Notes: generated by a model not told the origin, from the letters alone. A stretch of 64,000 nucleotides of DNA from Hemerocallis citrina (GCA_017893485.1 CM030365.1:30774289-30838288); one strand, 5' to 3'. Shown: positions 34,604-46,225, numbered from the stretch's first letter. A program made the numbers and translations.

Positions 34604-35735
34604 TAGGGTTGGCGAGATCAATGCTCCACTTTTGCTTGCCAAAGTCTCCATCCATATATGGCTTCAAACGCTGTCCATTTACTTTGAATGTCCCCTTTTT
34701 CTCATGATGTATCTCTGTGGCTCCATATGGGAAAACTTTTGTCACAACAAATGGTCCCGACCACCTAGACCTCAATTTTCCTGGAAAAAGTCTAAGTTTT
34801 TAATTGAATAACAATACCTTATCCCCTACATTAAATGTTCTTCTCAAAATATGCTTATCATGCCATCGTTTAGTTTTCTCTTTATAGATCTTGGCATTTT
34901 CATAAGCATTATTACGAAACTCATCCATCTCATTTAGTTACATCATTCTCTTCTCGCTAGCATCTTTCATGTAAAAATTAAGTGTCTTTATTGCCCAATA
35001 AGCGCTATGCTCAAGTTCCACCGGTAAGTGACATGCTTTACCACACACCAATCTATATGGGGACATTCCAATTGCTGTTTTAAATGCCTTCCTATATGCC
35101 CATAATGCATCATCCAATTTTCTTGCCCAATCTGTTCGTGACATATTCACTGTCTTCTCAAGTATACGCTTAAACTCTCTATTTGAAACCTCCACTTGAC
35201 CACTTGTTTGAGGATGATATGGTGTTGCTACATGATGAGTAATTCCATATTTAGCAAGTAAAGCATCAAATTGACGGTTGCAAAAGTGTTTTCCTCCATC
35301 GCTAATAATTGCCCTTGGAGCTCCAAATCGCGAAAAGATATTTTTTCTAAGAAAGTTCACCACCACTCTTGCATCATTGGTTGGTAAGGCAGCAACTTCC
35401 ACCCATTTGGAGACATAATCTACAACAACCAAAATATATTTATTAGAAAATGAAGATGAAAAAGGACCCATGAAATCTATCCCCCAAACATCAAATAATT
35501 CAATCACTAAGATATTAGTTAGGGACATCTCATGTTTCGTAGAAATATTTCCCACTCTTTGACAATGATCATAAAATTTAACAAAATTAAAAACATCTTT
35601 AAAAATTGATGGCCAATAAAATCCTGATTGTAAAATTTTTGCTGCTGTTTTTGATTCACTAAAATGGCCGCCAACTTCCATTGTGTGACAATGTGTGAGA
35701 ATGCTTCCCATCTTCTCTTCAGGCACACATCACCT
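34604..35735 (-). pseudogene. pol: Athila integrase (several stops)
   Basis: Main frame 35726-34938. It holds the zinc domain (HTMEVGGHF, then DHCQRVG, where the first Cys of the second pair is lost), the core with WGIDFMGPF (first Asp), ISDGGKHF (second Asp) and [10 protein letters not shown] (Glu), and [21 protein letters not shown]. After a stop the C-terminal part goes on to about 34604: [29 protein letters not shown] and YMDGDF, interrupted by one more stop near 34799. The GCTTCTTGGGAGGCAACCC element behind the stop (34548-34562 on minus) is typical for Athila. Stops mark it as a fossil. Confidence 0.9.
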
Positions 35736-35849
35736 TATTACTTGATCTGCACAATGGCGAAATTGAAAAGGTTCCTCCCAAAAATAGTATTTCGAATCAG
35801 AGAAAAATTTCTTCTTTTGTTGATAAGTAATTTCAGGAGCTAGAATTTT

Positions 35850-36335
35850 TTATACCAAGTAATTTACTATATCAGCATACCATGGAGGAGTTTGTATCTT
35901 CATTAAATACTCATCTGGAAATTCGTCATTGATTGGTGTAGCCAGAAATTTATTTTCATCTTTAGGTTCAATGCGAGATAAATGACCGGTCACCACATTT
36001 TCCACACCCTTTTTGTCCTTGATTTCCACATCAAACTCTTGTAAAAGTAAGATCCAACGAAGTAATCTTGGTTTGACTTCCTTCTTTGCAAGCAAGTATT
36101 TGAGAGCTGAATGATCATTGTACACAACCACCTTTGAACCTATCAAATAAGACAGAAATTTGTCAAAAGCAAATACAGCCGCTAATAATTCTTTTTCAGT
36201 AGTGGCATGATTAAGCTGTGCTTCTATCAAAGTTCTACTTGCATAATAAATGGAGTGAAAATTTTTATTTTTTCTTTGCCCTAAAACAACACCTACCGCT
36301 ACATCACTAGCGTCACACATTAATTCAAAAGGAAA
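35850..36335 (-). pseudogene. pol: Athila RNase H
   Basis: Frame from 36320: [16 protein letters not shown] (first Asp), [23 protein letters not shown] (Glu) and [12 protein letters not shown] (second Asp), followed by [17 protein letters not shown] and the VTGHLSRIE tail. It is joined to the RT frame through a single TGA where the family has Trp (APDW-N-FPFEL), so RT and RNase H were one frame until recently. Between this and integrase lie two further stops. Confidence 0.9.
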
Positions 36336-36338
36336 ATT

Positions 36339-37412
36339 TCAATCTGGTGCAATAATTATACGTGCTGAAATCAATTTCTTTTTCAATGTTTCCAAAGCAT
36401 GCAAGCAATCATGGAAAAAATCAAAAGGTGTATCTTCATTCAAAAGATTGCAAAGAGGTTTAGTGATTAAAGAAAAAAAATTTATAAACCGTCGATAAAA
36501 TCCTGCATGACCCAAGAAACTTCTCATTCCTTTAACATTGGTTGGTGGTGGTAGTTTTTCAATGACATCAATTTTAGCACGGTCCACTTCAATTCCTTTA
36601 AAGGAAATTCTGTGGCCTAACACAATCCATTCTTTTACCATAAAGTGACATTTCTCCCAATTCAAGACTAGGTTTATTTCCTTGCAATGCTGCAAAACCA
36701 AAGCTATGTTAGATAAATAATTATCAAATGAATAACCAAAAACTGAAAAATCATCCATAAAAATTTCAATAAACTGCTCAACCATATTCGAAAAAATTGA
36801 TATCATGCAGCGTTGAAATGTGGCGAGGGCATTGCAAAAACCAAAAGGCATCCTTCTATATGCAAAAGTTCCATATGGGCAAGTAAAGGTAGTCTTCTCT
36901 TGATCTTCTGGTGCTATGACGATTTGATTGTAGCCTGAATACCCATCGAGAAAACAATAGTAGGAGTGGCCTGCAAGTCTTTGTAGCATTTGGTCAATAA
37001 AGGGTAGTGGAAAATGATCCTTTCTAGTTGCATCATTTAGTCTTCGATAATCTATGCACACTCGCCATCCCGTGACTGTTCTTATTGGTATAAGTTCATT
37101 ATTCTCATTCTTCACAATAATTATTCCTCCTTTCTTTGGCACAACATGTATAGGACTGATCCATGCACTATTTGAAATTGGATAAATGATACCTGCATCT
37201 AAAAGCTTCAAGACCTCCTTATGCACAACTTCTTGCATTAAAGGATTTAATCTTCGCTGTGGCTGCACTATAGGCTTAAATTCATCCTCCATTAAAATAT
37301 TATGCATGCATATTGAAGGACTAATCCCCTTTATATCAGAAATGTTCCATCCCAAGGTTGTTTTGTGTTCTCTCAAAATTCTTAGCAATTTCTCTTCTTC
37401 AACATTATTCAA
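36339..37412 (-). pseudogene. pol: Athila reverse transcriptase
   Basis: A 357-codon frame with all RT blocks: EVLKLLDAGIIYPISNS, WISPIHVVPKKGG, TVTGWRVCIDYRRLNDATRK, HFPLPFIDQMLQRLAG, YCFLDGYSGYNQI, TFAYRRMPFGFCNALATFQRCM and the catalytic IFMDDFSVFG, then WEKCHFMVKEWIVLGH and GFYRRFI. FMDDFSVFG and RMPFGFCNA are signatures of the Athila lineage. It would make cDNA from element RNA. The domain itself is intact in length; its frame is closed by the TGA at 36336-36338. The stretch in front (37684-37451, PPKLELKPLPANLRYAF) belongs to the same polyprotein after a frameshift. Confidence 0.92.
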
Positions 37413-37450
37413 AGTATCATTAATAATACCTGGAAAAGTGGATTCTTGTC

Positions 37451-37684
37451 CTAGAATGCATATCTCAAATTAGCCGGCAGTGGCTTTAGCTCAAGTTTGG
37501 GTGGTTCATTTGTTAATAATGACATCTTTGGTATCCCTACATTTTTGAATTTTACTTGAGCTAAAGGATGAATAGTTGGTGTAGCCTCCAAATATCGAAT
37601 ACATTCCAACACCTCTTCATTTTTTGATTCTAAAGTTGATGAATTTGTTAGGCACACTTCTAGAGATAATTTTGTCAGCTTCAC
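37451..37684 (-). pseudogene. Athila protease-RT linker
   Basis: Minus frame with LAQVKFKNVG, then PPKLELKPLPANLRYAF, the conserved lead-in to Athila RT. Frameshifted relative to both neighbours. Confidence 0.75.
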
Positions 37685-37724
37685 CTTTATGTGTCTTGTT
37701 GATGGCTAGATCAATTTCGCTGAC

Positions 37725-38228
37725 TTAAAAACATGAGTGCACTTCGGTAGGGTACTCCATGGATTTAAGTACATCAAAAGTTACTTGCTCGTTATCAACC
37801 CTTAGAATAAGTTTTCCTTGTTGCACATCAATTAAAGTTCTCTCTGTTGCATGAAAAGGTCTCTCCAAAATCAAAGGAATTTGTTCATCTTCCTCCATGT
37901 CAAGCACAACAAAATCAGTTGGAAATATGAATTTGTCAATTTTCACCAAAACATCTTCAATGATCCCTCTTAGGTATTTGATGGACCTGTCCGCCAATTG
38001 CAAGGAAATTGTGGTATGCTTTGCTTCTCCAATACCTAATTTCCTGAAAACAGAATAGGGCATAAGAATAATACTTGCTCCTAAATCACATAGTGCTTTA
38101 TGAAAAGAAGAATTTCCAATAGTGCAAGGAATTGTAAAACTCCGTAGATCTTTAAGTTTAGATGGTAGCTTCTTTTGTAAAATGGCACTACTTTCTTCTG
38201 TTAGCATCACCATCTCATACTCTTCCAA
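37725..38228 (-). pseudogene. pro: Athila aspartic protease
   Basis: Frame with FTIPCTIGNSSFHKALCDLGASIILMPYSVFRKLG, the Athila form of the protease active site (D-L-G-A-S), then PTDFVVLDMEEDEQIPLILERPF, a conserved block near the end of the domain. The catalytic Asp is kept. A frameshift separates it from gag (38215-38793) and stops from the linker. Confidence 0.88.
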
Positions 38229-39926
38229 TTTCCTCTTGTCTGATAGAATACCCAGGCATTTGTTCTAAAGCTTTAATAAGAGTAATATTAATATGCAATT
38301 GCTTGAAAATATTTAAAAATTTTGAATACCGATTATCAAGTTTATTCTTTTTAAGTCTTTGTGGAAAAGGAATAGGTGGATCATAAGGTGAATTAGGATA
38401 AGTGTCATAATTTAACTTCCTTGAACTTGTTTGGCTTGAGACTTTTTTGTGCTGCGTTTGTTCCTCCTCACTTTGCTCATTCTCACTTTTCTTTTCGACC
38501 ACATTTTGTTCGGCATTTTTGGTTTGTGGTTGCTCAATTGTTGTCCCACTTCTAAGTGTTATTACCTTGACATACTCCTTGGGATTAACCACAGTGTTAC
38601 TAGGTAATGTTCTTGTTATTCTTTCGTTAAGAATATTTGAAATTTGACCCATTTGGATCTCAAGATTGTGAATAGAAACTGTATTATTTTGAATCACCAC
38701 ATCTGTCTTCTGCATGTACTGATCTATCTTTTGTATGAAGTGTTCTGCCTTCTGCATGTACTGATCTGTCTTTTGTATGTGTTGCATGAACATCTCTTCT
38801 AATGTCGGTTTCTTTTCTTGTTTTTGAAAATTTTGTTGTGGTCTCGCTCCTCTTTAATTATTGTTCCAAGAAAAGTTGGGGTGATTTCTCCATCCTGGAT
38901 TGTATGTGTTTGCATAAGGATGATTTTGCCTTTGAAAATTTGACACAAAATTTGCTTGTTCGGCATTTGATGGAGCAAATGGATTCCCCACTTGGCAATC
39001 TGCACTAGAATGGTTTCCTGCTCAAAGATCACAAATGATTTTAGATTGAATAGAATTAACATTTAAATTACCTATTTGTTTTGATAAAGTAGCCATTTGT
39101 GCAGTTAAAGTAGAAATAGGGTCAAGTTCAAAAACTTCCGCCACTTTTCTTTGCATTGTTCTTTCTAAGGACCACTAATAGTTATTAGATGTCATCTCTT
39201 CTAAACAGTCATAAGCTGTTTCATGAGTTTTGCTCATGAGTGCACTTCCAGCTGCTGCATCTACCATGGATCTATTTGTAGCCCCGCCACCATTATAGAA
39301 TGTTTGCACTTGTAGCCACTTTGGCAGTTCATGATGAGGACAATTTCTTAGTAGCTCTTTGTACCTCTCCCATGCATCATATAATGACTCTGTCTCAATT
39401 GAGTGAATGTTGTGATGTCATTTCTTAACTTTGCTATTTTTGCTGAGGGAAAGTACTTTGCCAAAAATTTGTGTGCTAAGCCCTCCCAATTGGTAATAGC
39501 TCCTGCCAATAAAGAATTCAACCAAGCCTTTGCCTTATCTTTGAGTGAGAAAGGAAAGAGTCTCAGTCGGATAGCATCATCAGAAACTCCATTGTGTTTG
39601 AAGGTATCACATTTCTCAAGAAAGTTTGCGACGTGAGTATTTGGGTCATCAAGTGTTAGTCCTCCAAATTGAACTGTCTGCTGAATCATCTGAATAATTG
39701 CTGATTTAATTTTAAAATTATTTGCTTCAATTGCAGGCCTTATGATGCTTGATATTGTCCCATTGACTGAGAGCATTGCATAATCCCTCAAAGCTTTGTT
39801 CTCCTCTTTGTTCGCCATGGATAAAGAGGATGTGGTGTTTTCTTTCTTCTTCTTTCTGATCTGTCGTAAAGTCCTCTCAATCTCTGGGTCAAAAAGTATA
39901 TGCTCTAATGATTTAGATCTGCGCAT
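38215..39926 (-). pseudogene. gag: Athila gag (frameshifted)
   Basis: Starts at an ATG (39926) behind the LTR and leader. 39926-39348 has the core: IRPAIEANNFKIKSAIIQMI, FGGLTLDDPNTHVANFLEKC, FPFSLKDKAKAWLNSL and the FLAKYFPSAK tail, typical of Athila capsid. After a frameshift the frame goes on with WERYKELLRNCPHH-type sequence (39300), a degenerate zinc-knuckle region (about 39010-39040) and a Gln/Lys-rich tail (38793-38215) with QYMQKAEHFIQKIDQYMQKTD, a short internal repeat, and NPKEYVKVITLRSG. Downstream the protease overlaps it by a few bases in another frame. Confidence 0.85.
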
Positions 39927-40063
39927 ACACTCCTAATTCCTAAAAAATAAAATAAAGAAAATTAAGTCAAAAGATAATAAAAGAGTAAAATAATTAAATC
40001 TAAATTAAAAATCCAAACTAGTAACCGTCTAGCAATTTTCAATATCAATAAAAGAATAACTAG

Positions 40064-40081
40064 TCCCCGACAATGGCGCCA
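40064..40081 (-). other. Primer binding site (tRNA-Asp) of the reverse Athila copy
   Basis: On minus TGGCGCCATTGTCGGGGA, 17 of 18 bases complementary to the 3' end of the tRNA-Asp seen at 33474-33548. Beyond the 18 bases the match ends, which is the normal state. Confidence 0.9.
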
Positions 40082-40087
40082 AAAACT

Positions 40088-41478
40088 TGATATGAATATT
40101 TGCAAGTGTACAAAATCGCAACAAGTTGTATAGTTAAGTGAACAGAGTGTCGAACCCACAGTGACTAATTATTTTATTGAGTACCGAATTTACTAGATTA
40201 ACTACTATTTGGAAGATCGAAATTAATAAAGAAAGCGACTAAATTAAATTAATCTAAAGAACTAACTAAATTAATTAAAAGGAAGCGGAATAAGAAATTA
40301 TGTTGTTTATTAATTGCAAATAAAATCAATTCTAGGGTTTTTGATTTCACCTAGTTAATCAAACACAATTTATGACTCCATGTGAATAAAGAATTTATTT
40401 TTCCAGGTTGTAGACCAAAATCCCCAAATTATTCAATGCTTTCTCTCGAACAACACCGAAAATATCTCCAACTAACAGTTTGTCATATCTCTATGCAAAT
40501 TTAATTAATCGAAGAATCATTAAGTTCTGTGGATTTCATAACGGTCACATTAATCGCGGTAAATTATCTCTAATTTTGCTCAATCAATGATGTTTAATTT
40601 TATAGTTCTAAATCAAAAATTAGCTCTCGGTCTCTCCATGATCCAATAAATCATACAATAGTTGGCCAAACAATTGTAAACATTAAACACAAAAACCAAA
40701 CACACAACCATGGAAAAATAGAAAAATAATATGGAATTAAAAATTGTGTTCTTAAAACTAGTTACATCGAAATCCTAGAAAAATACATTTAGTTCATAAT
40801 AAAATTGCAATTAACAAATTTGTTCATGGATTGCATAATTAAATTTTAGAAGAGAAAAGAAGATACAAAAGTACTATTTTGTAAATAAAAATTACAAACC
40901 GAATCCAGTAAAACAGCGTTCTCTTTCTCTCTCTCTTCTCTGTCTGTTACTTCTGTCCTAGCCACGTCACCAACCGAATCAAAAATAGCATGCTGTCTGC
41001 ATCGTCTCGAGCCACGCGCTGACCACAGGAAATGCATCGCTGTCACCTGGTCAAGTCGTCGCCACGTCAGGTAAGCAGGGTCCTTGCTGACTTCTCTCTC
41101 TCTTTTATAATGGTTTACTTTTACTTGTAAAGCAGCAGTCTTCGTGTGGCGTCTCTTCCTCTTCTGCCTCTGTATTGTATTTATAGGAGTGGTAGACATA
41201 GGATTAAGGTTTATCTCTTCATTTAATTGAGATATGTCCTGCAAATAAAAACCAGGATTTAGAATAAAAGTTTAAATTTAAATTAATTAGATCAACTTAA
41301 AGTGACTAATTTTTATTTTAGCTCTATCAAAATCCTTTTAAAATTTGTTTATTCTTTTTACACCCTATTGACAATTAAAATTGTACTTTGCTTCTCAAAT
41401 TATCAATTTGTAAAATATAAAATTCAACAAATCAATAAAAATTAATAAATCAATAGTTTTGCTTTGTTTGTTGATTTT
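40088..41478 (-). mobile_element. Athila composite: reverse LTR (LTR-B)
   Basis: 5' LTR of the minus-strand Athila genes, ending next to the primer binding site. It lacks the first ~26 bases of the LTR and ends in a T-run at the junction with LTR-C. A TATA box is at 41179-41187 on minus. The 132-codon minus frame here is LTR sequence shared with 32213 and 41654 and not a gene. Confidence 0.88.
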
Positions 41479-42866
41479 TTTTTTTTACAAATTGACAATA
41501 TGAGAAGCAAAATACAATTTTAATTGTCAATAGGGTGTAAAAAGAATAAACAAATTTTAAAAAGATTTTGATAGAGCTAAAATAAAAATTAGTTACTTTA
41601 AGTTGATCTAATTAATTTAAATTCAAATTTTTATTCTAAATCCTGATTTTTATTTGCAGCACATATCTCAATTAAATGAAGAGATAAGCCTTAATCCTAT
41701 GTCTACCACTCCTATAAATACAATACAGAGGCAGAAGAGGAAGAGACGCCACACGAAGACTGCTGCTTTACAAGTAAAAGTAAACAATTATATAAGAGAG
41801 AGAGAGAGAAGTCAGCAAGGACCCTGCTTACCTGACGTGGCAACGACTTGACTGACGACGTGACAGTTGACGGAAAATGACAAGACACCGAAACCCAGGC
41901 ACCGGATTTGACGCAGACAGCCGGCGATGACTTGACCAGGTGACAACGACGCGTTTCCTCTGGTCAGCGTGTGGCTCGAGATGACGAAGACAGCACGCTA
42001 TTTTTGATTCGGTTGGTGACGTGGCTCAGGACAGAAGTAACAGACAGAGAAGAAAAAGAGAAAGGGAACACTGTTTTACTGGATTCGGTTTGCAATTTTT
42101 ATTTACAAAATGGTACTTTTGTATCTTCTTTTCTCTTCTAAAATTTATTTCTGCAATCCATGAACAAATTTGTTAATTGCAATTTTATTATGAACTAAAT
42201 TTATTTTTCTAGGGTTTCGATGTAGCCTAGTTTTGAGAACACAATTTTTAATTCCATATTATTTTTCTATTTTTCCATGGTTGTGTGTTTGGTTTTTGTG
42301 TTTAATGCTTACAATTGTTTGGCCAACTATTGTATGATTTATTGGATCATGGAGAGACCGAGAGGTAATTTGTGATTTAGAACGATAAAATTAAACACCA
42401 TTGATTGAGCAAACTTAGAGATAATTTACCGCGATTAATGTGACCGTTAAGAAATCCACATAACTTAATGAGTCTTCGATTAATTAAATTTGCATAGAGA
42501 TATGACAAATTGTTACTTGGAGATATTTTCGGTGTTGTTCGAGAGAAAGCATTGAATAATTTGGGGATTTTGGTCTACAACCTGGAAAAATAAATTCTTT
42601 ATTCACATGGAGTCATAAATTGTGTTTGATTAACTAGGTGAAATAAAAAACCCTAGAATTGATTTTATTTGCAATTAATAAACAACATAATTTCTTATTC
42701 TGCTTCCTTTTAATTAATTTAGTTAGTTCTTTAGATTAATTTAATTTAGTCGCTTTCTTTATTAATTTCGATCTTCCAAATAGTAGTTAATCTAGTAAAT
42801 TCGACACTCTATTCACTTAACTATACTACTTGTTGCGATTTTGTACACTTGCAAATATTCACGTCA
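41479..42866 (+). mobile_element. Athila composite: right LTR (LTR-C, forward)
   Basis: Forward copy, joined head to head with LTR-B; together they form an inverted repeat with ~1.39-kb arms and almost no spacer. It misses roughly the first 90 bases. It ends TTCACGTCA and is followed by TATTTT; ATTTT also precedes TGATG at 28654, so a 5-bp target duplication of the whole composite is possible but shifted by one base. Confidence 0.85.
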
Positions 42867-42872
42867 TATTTT

Positions 42873-44670
42873 AATCTCCCTTTGACGGATCTGGATTTCA
42901 TTTCACGTTTTGCGAGATATTACTGTTTTCGTACAGCAGTGTTGGGAACTCCAGATTCGCCAAACTATCGTTTCTTGATGTTTTCTGATTTTTGTTGACT
43001 AAACTAATCTTGCTGGAAAATTATGAAACTTTACATTTTGATGCTAGACATATAGGGGAATACCCTAGATTTTTCCTGGAATTTATTTTGATGATTTCTC
43101 ACTGTTTTCCTGTACTTGATTATGATTTTTTGATTTCTAGCAGAACGTATTTTCTGGATTCAAATCAGTTTTGAGTTTTGATTTTGTGAAACACTATATG
43201 GCACATATGTACTCGCTAGATTCGGGCAGAAGTCTATTTTCTAGATTCTCCGACGGATTCAGATTTGGATATCCGTAGTAACGGGAATCATTGTTTTAGT
43301 ACTGTACTATCATACTGACCTGAATTAAAAAGCTAGTTGTTCTACCCTGTTATGTGTTATCTTGATCCTGTACTTGTTTATCTTGCAACCTGAACTTGAT
43401 ACATGTTTATACCCTATTATCCTTGCTTTATTTTGCGACACATACATGCATGCCTGATTATAATAATAAATGACCAAGCCGAGGTTAAGGGAAAGATCTA
43501 GTAGTGAAAAATATAGAAACGTGTACTGAGAAGAGGACCTGTGTCCTGCCTATCTGTTACGTGTTCATGACTACATGATTCACGATCCTGTTATCTGTAC
43601 CAGACTGCATGCTTCCCTATAGGAAGGTTTACTCGGAAGATAACCACTAGATTATGCCTGTTCCTATACCTGACTACATACTTCACTATAGGAAGGTGTA
43701 CTCGGAAGGGAACCACTAGGTTCTACCTGTTCCTGTTTCCTATTTTCCTGATCCCTGAGTACACTGCCCTATGGACTCCACTACGAAATTTAAACGTAAC
43801 TGTTTGAATGTAGCAACCATGTGATAAAAACTGGGGCGCATGAAGTGCTACCTAGATAGTAATAACCCAAGACTTGACATGACATAACCTGATTACCTGA
43901 TTACCTGTACTTGTTCTTGATTACCTTTACTTGTTCTTGATTACCTGTACTTGTTCCTGATTACCTTTACTTGCTCTTGATTACCTGATTACCTATTTAC
44001 CTGTTACATGATTTACTGTTACTCGACCCTTGATACATGTTTACCTGTTCACATAATTGCATGATGATACATGTTGCCTGTACTTGTTAGTATACCATGT
44101 TACCTGATTTTATTCCTGATTCATGTTAGATGCTTTATTCTGTTATCATATTTATACCATGCTAGGCTTGTTATACTAGATTTGTTTATCCCATGTACTT
44201 GTATCCTGCACTACAAGCGGCCCGTAATTTGCATTGGCGGGTACCTTGTTTCTTTTCCTTTTTCCTGCAATTTATTAATTGCAGATCAGGATGTCCAATT
44301 GCCAGATGGAGTTGGCGAGATGAGATATTAATGCTGGATTTCCTGTTTTGCTATTATTATTTGTTGCTTGATTTGAATAAAATGTATTTTATTACTTGGA
44401 TATTTACTTGTTTTTGGGTGATGTGACCCATGATTATTAAATTATCCAGATTCTAATTTATTTGAGACTTTTATATTTTGGTTTCAAGTAAATTCCTGTT
44501 GGTATCTTATTTCACTTATGCATGCCTGGTTGATTCTTTTGCTTTCGACTTTGATTATTCCTGTGATATGTTGTAAAGATTCTTGTACATCTTATGGATA
44601 ATGATAATCATTCTCTTGGTTTAGTCACATATCTGTATTCCGTATTCTTTTTGGGAAGTGGGGCGTGACA
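42873..44670 (+). mobile_element. LTR5 (right half)
   Basis: 44190-44670 aligns with 59745-60229 of the chromovirus LTR and ends GGGGCGTGACA, followed by the ATGGT target repeat (44671-44675). 43880-44010 is a 26-28-bp tandem repeat of GATTACCTGTACTTGTTC. 43620-43735 repeats a GGAAGG-ACTCGGAAG block twice. No genes. Confidence 0.85.
43880..44010 (+). repeat. ~27-bp tandem repeat in LTR5
   Basis: About five copies of GATTACCTGTACTTGTTC-like units with T/G variation at one site. Confidence 0.8.
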
Positions 44671-44675
44671 ATGGT

Positions 44676-45213
44676 TGTACCTCAAATCTGACTAAGTCTT
44701 CGAGGTCTTCCGGGTACATCATAATCGAACCCGTTTGTTGTTGAAGATAAGGGACGTCGAGACCATGCTTCGAGAAGAATTTGAGCGGTTCATTGTGGCT
44801 GTCTGGAAGAGTCCACCTCAATCTCCTCCCTCGGATCTGAGGGGCCTTCGCAGCATTCGGCTCGGCTAGGGGTCTCAATGGAGAATCTCACCCAAAGGAT
44901 CGACCTCGAGATCCTCACCTTCTTCCTCATCACCTTCACCCTCGTCCTCCACCTCTCCCTCATCATCTTCAACTTCCTCTACCTCCATATCGCCTTTGTC
45001 AACTGGTCCACCCTTGTCGACCACCTCTATCTCCTCAACATGTTCATCCAAGTTGCTCGACTCCACCACGAAGGGCTTGTGGGTTCGAAGCGGTTTGATA
45101 TTGTATACCTTCTCGCTCTGTTCGAATTCTTCCCACTCCGAAGAGTCAGAAATACTATCGTAGTCACCCTGGCCAGACGTAGAAGCTGAGGAGCTGGACC
45201 GAGCCATCGACAT
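44676..45213 (-). pseudogene. Tat antisense ORF, 5' part
   Basis: Starts MSMARSSSSASTSGQGDYDS, a Ser-rich N-terminus, then SEWEEFEQSEKVYNIKPL, an acidic stretch of Glu/Asp/Val, and in another frame SHNEPLKFFSKHGLDVPYLQ and MYPEDLEDLVRFEVQP, which reads on at 26019 once LTR5 is removed. A frameshift lies near 44875. The gene is read against the direction of gag-pol, as known for the extra ORF in Tat/Retand elements. Its role is unknown. Confidence 0.7.
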
Positions 45214-45349
45214 AATATAAAAATATACTAACCTGTTATTGTTACCGAAAGTTCAACGGAAAGCTGATTGCCGATTACAGAACAGTACCAAAAAAGAAGC
45301 TCTGAGAATTAGAGAGAGAAAGAAAAATAAAAAAATGACGGGGGGAATG

Positions 45350-45362
45350 GGGGATATATAGA
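45350..45362 (-). promoter_or_regulatory. TATA box of the Tat antisense ORF
   Basis: On minus GTCTATATATCCC, about 140 bp in front of the ORF start at 45213, followed by a C-rich and then T/C-rich stretch that would be the initiator and leader. Position and composition fit a plant core promoter; inferred. Confidence 0.5.
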
Positions 45363-45542
45363 CAGCTCCATGATGCCTCGATATCCACAAATGATCACAA
45401 TCACCCAATCTAGATCAAACGATGGACAAGATTTTGATGCCTCGATTTCCACAACCGTGACATTATCGTCCCACGTGTAATACACGTGCCCACTATAGCC
45501 CCAGTAAGTGTAAACTAATCCATCAAAATCTCACAAAGCATA

Positions 45543-46200
45543 TTTTACTTGACGCTTGGCATGTTCCTCAAGCCAGCTGCAAGCTTTCTCACTAAGTGCG
45601 CTTCGCTCGACGCTCAGCATGTTCCTCACGCTAGTTGCAAGCTTTCTCACCAAGTGCAATTCGCTCGTTGCTCGGCAGGCTCCTGAAGCCAGCTGCAAGC
45701 TTTCTTACCAAGTGCATTTTGCTTGACACTCGGTATGTTCCTCGAGCCAGCTGTAAGCTTTCTCACCAAGTGCACTTCTCTCGATGCTCGGCATGCTCTT
45801 CGAGCCAGCTGCAAGCTTTCTCACCAAATACACTTGGGTCGACGTTCGGCATGCTCCTCGAACCGGTTGCAAGCTTTCTCACCAAGTGCGCTTCGCTCGA
45901 CGCTCGGCATGTTCCTCGAGCCAGCTGCAAGCTTTCTCACCAAGTGCACTTCTCTCGATGCTGGGCATGTTCCTCAAGCTAGCTACAAGCTTTCTCAACA
46001 AGTGAGCTTCGCTCGATGCTCGGCATGATCCTCGGGCTAGCTGCAAGCTTTCTTAGCCAAGCACGCTTTGCTCGATGATCTGCATGTTCCTCGAACTAGC
46101 TGCAAGCTTTCTCACCAAGTACGCTTTGCTCGACCCTTGGCATGCTCCTTGAGCTAGCTGTAAGCTTTTTTATCCAAGCACGCTTTGCTCAATGCTCGAT
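45543..46200 (+). repeat. ~60-bp tandem repeats upstream of the Tat 3' LTR
   Basis: About eleven imperfect copies of a unit with CTCGGCATGTTCCTC, AGCTGCAAGCTTTCTCAC and AAGTGC. The period of 60-61 bp keeps several frames open (73-115 codons), which are not genes. Retand elements are known for an amplified tandem repeat in the same place. Confidence 0.85.
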
Positions 46201-46225
46201 ACCCCAATCTCTGAGGCACGAAGCT

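Noticed and set aside
45635..46028. Cys/Ser-rich ORFs of about 100 codons
   Set aside because: Translations of the 60-bp repeat, open in several frames because the period is close to a multiple of three.
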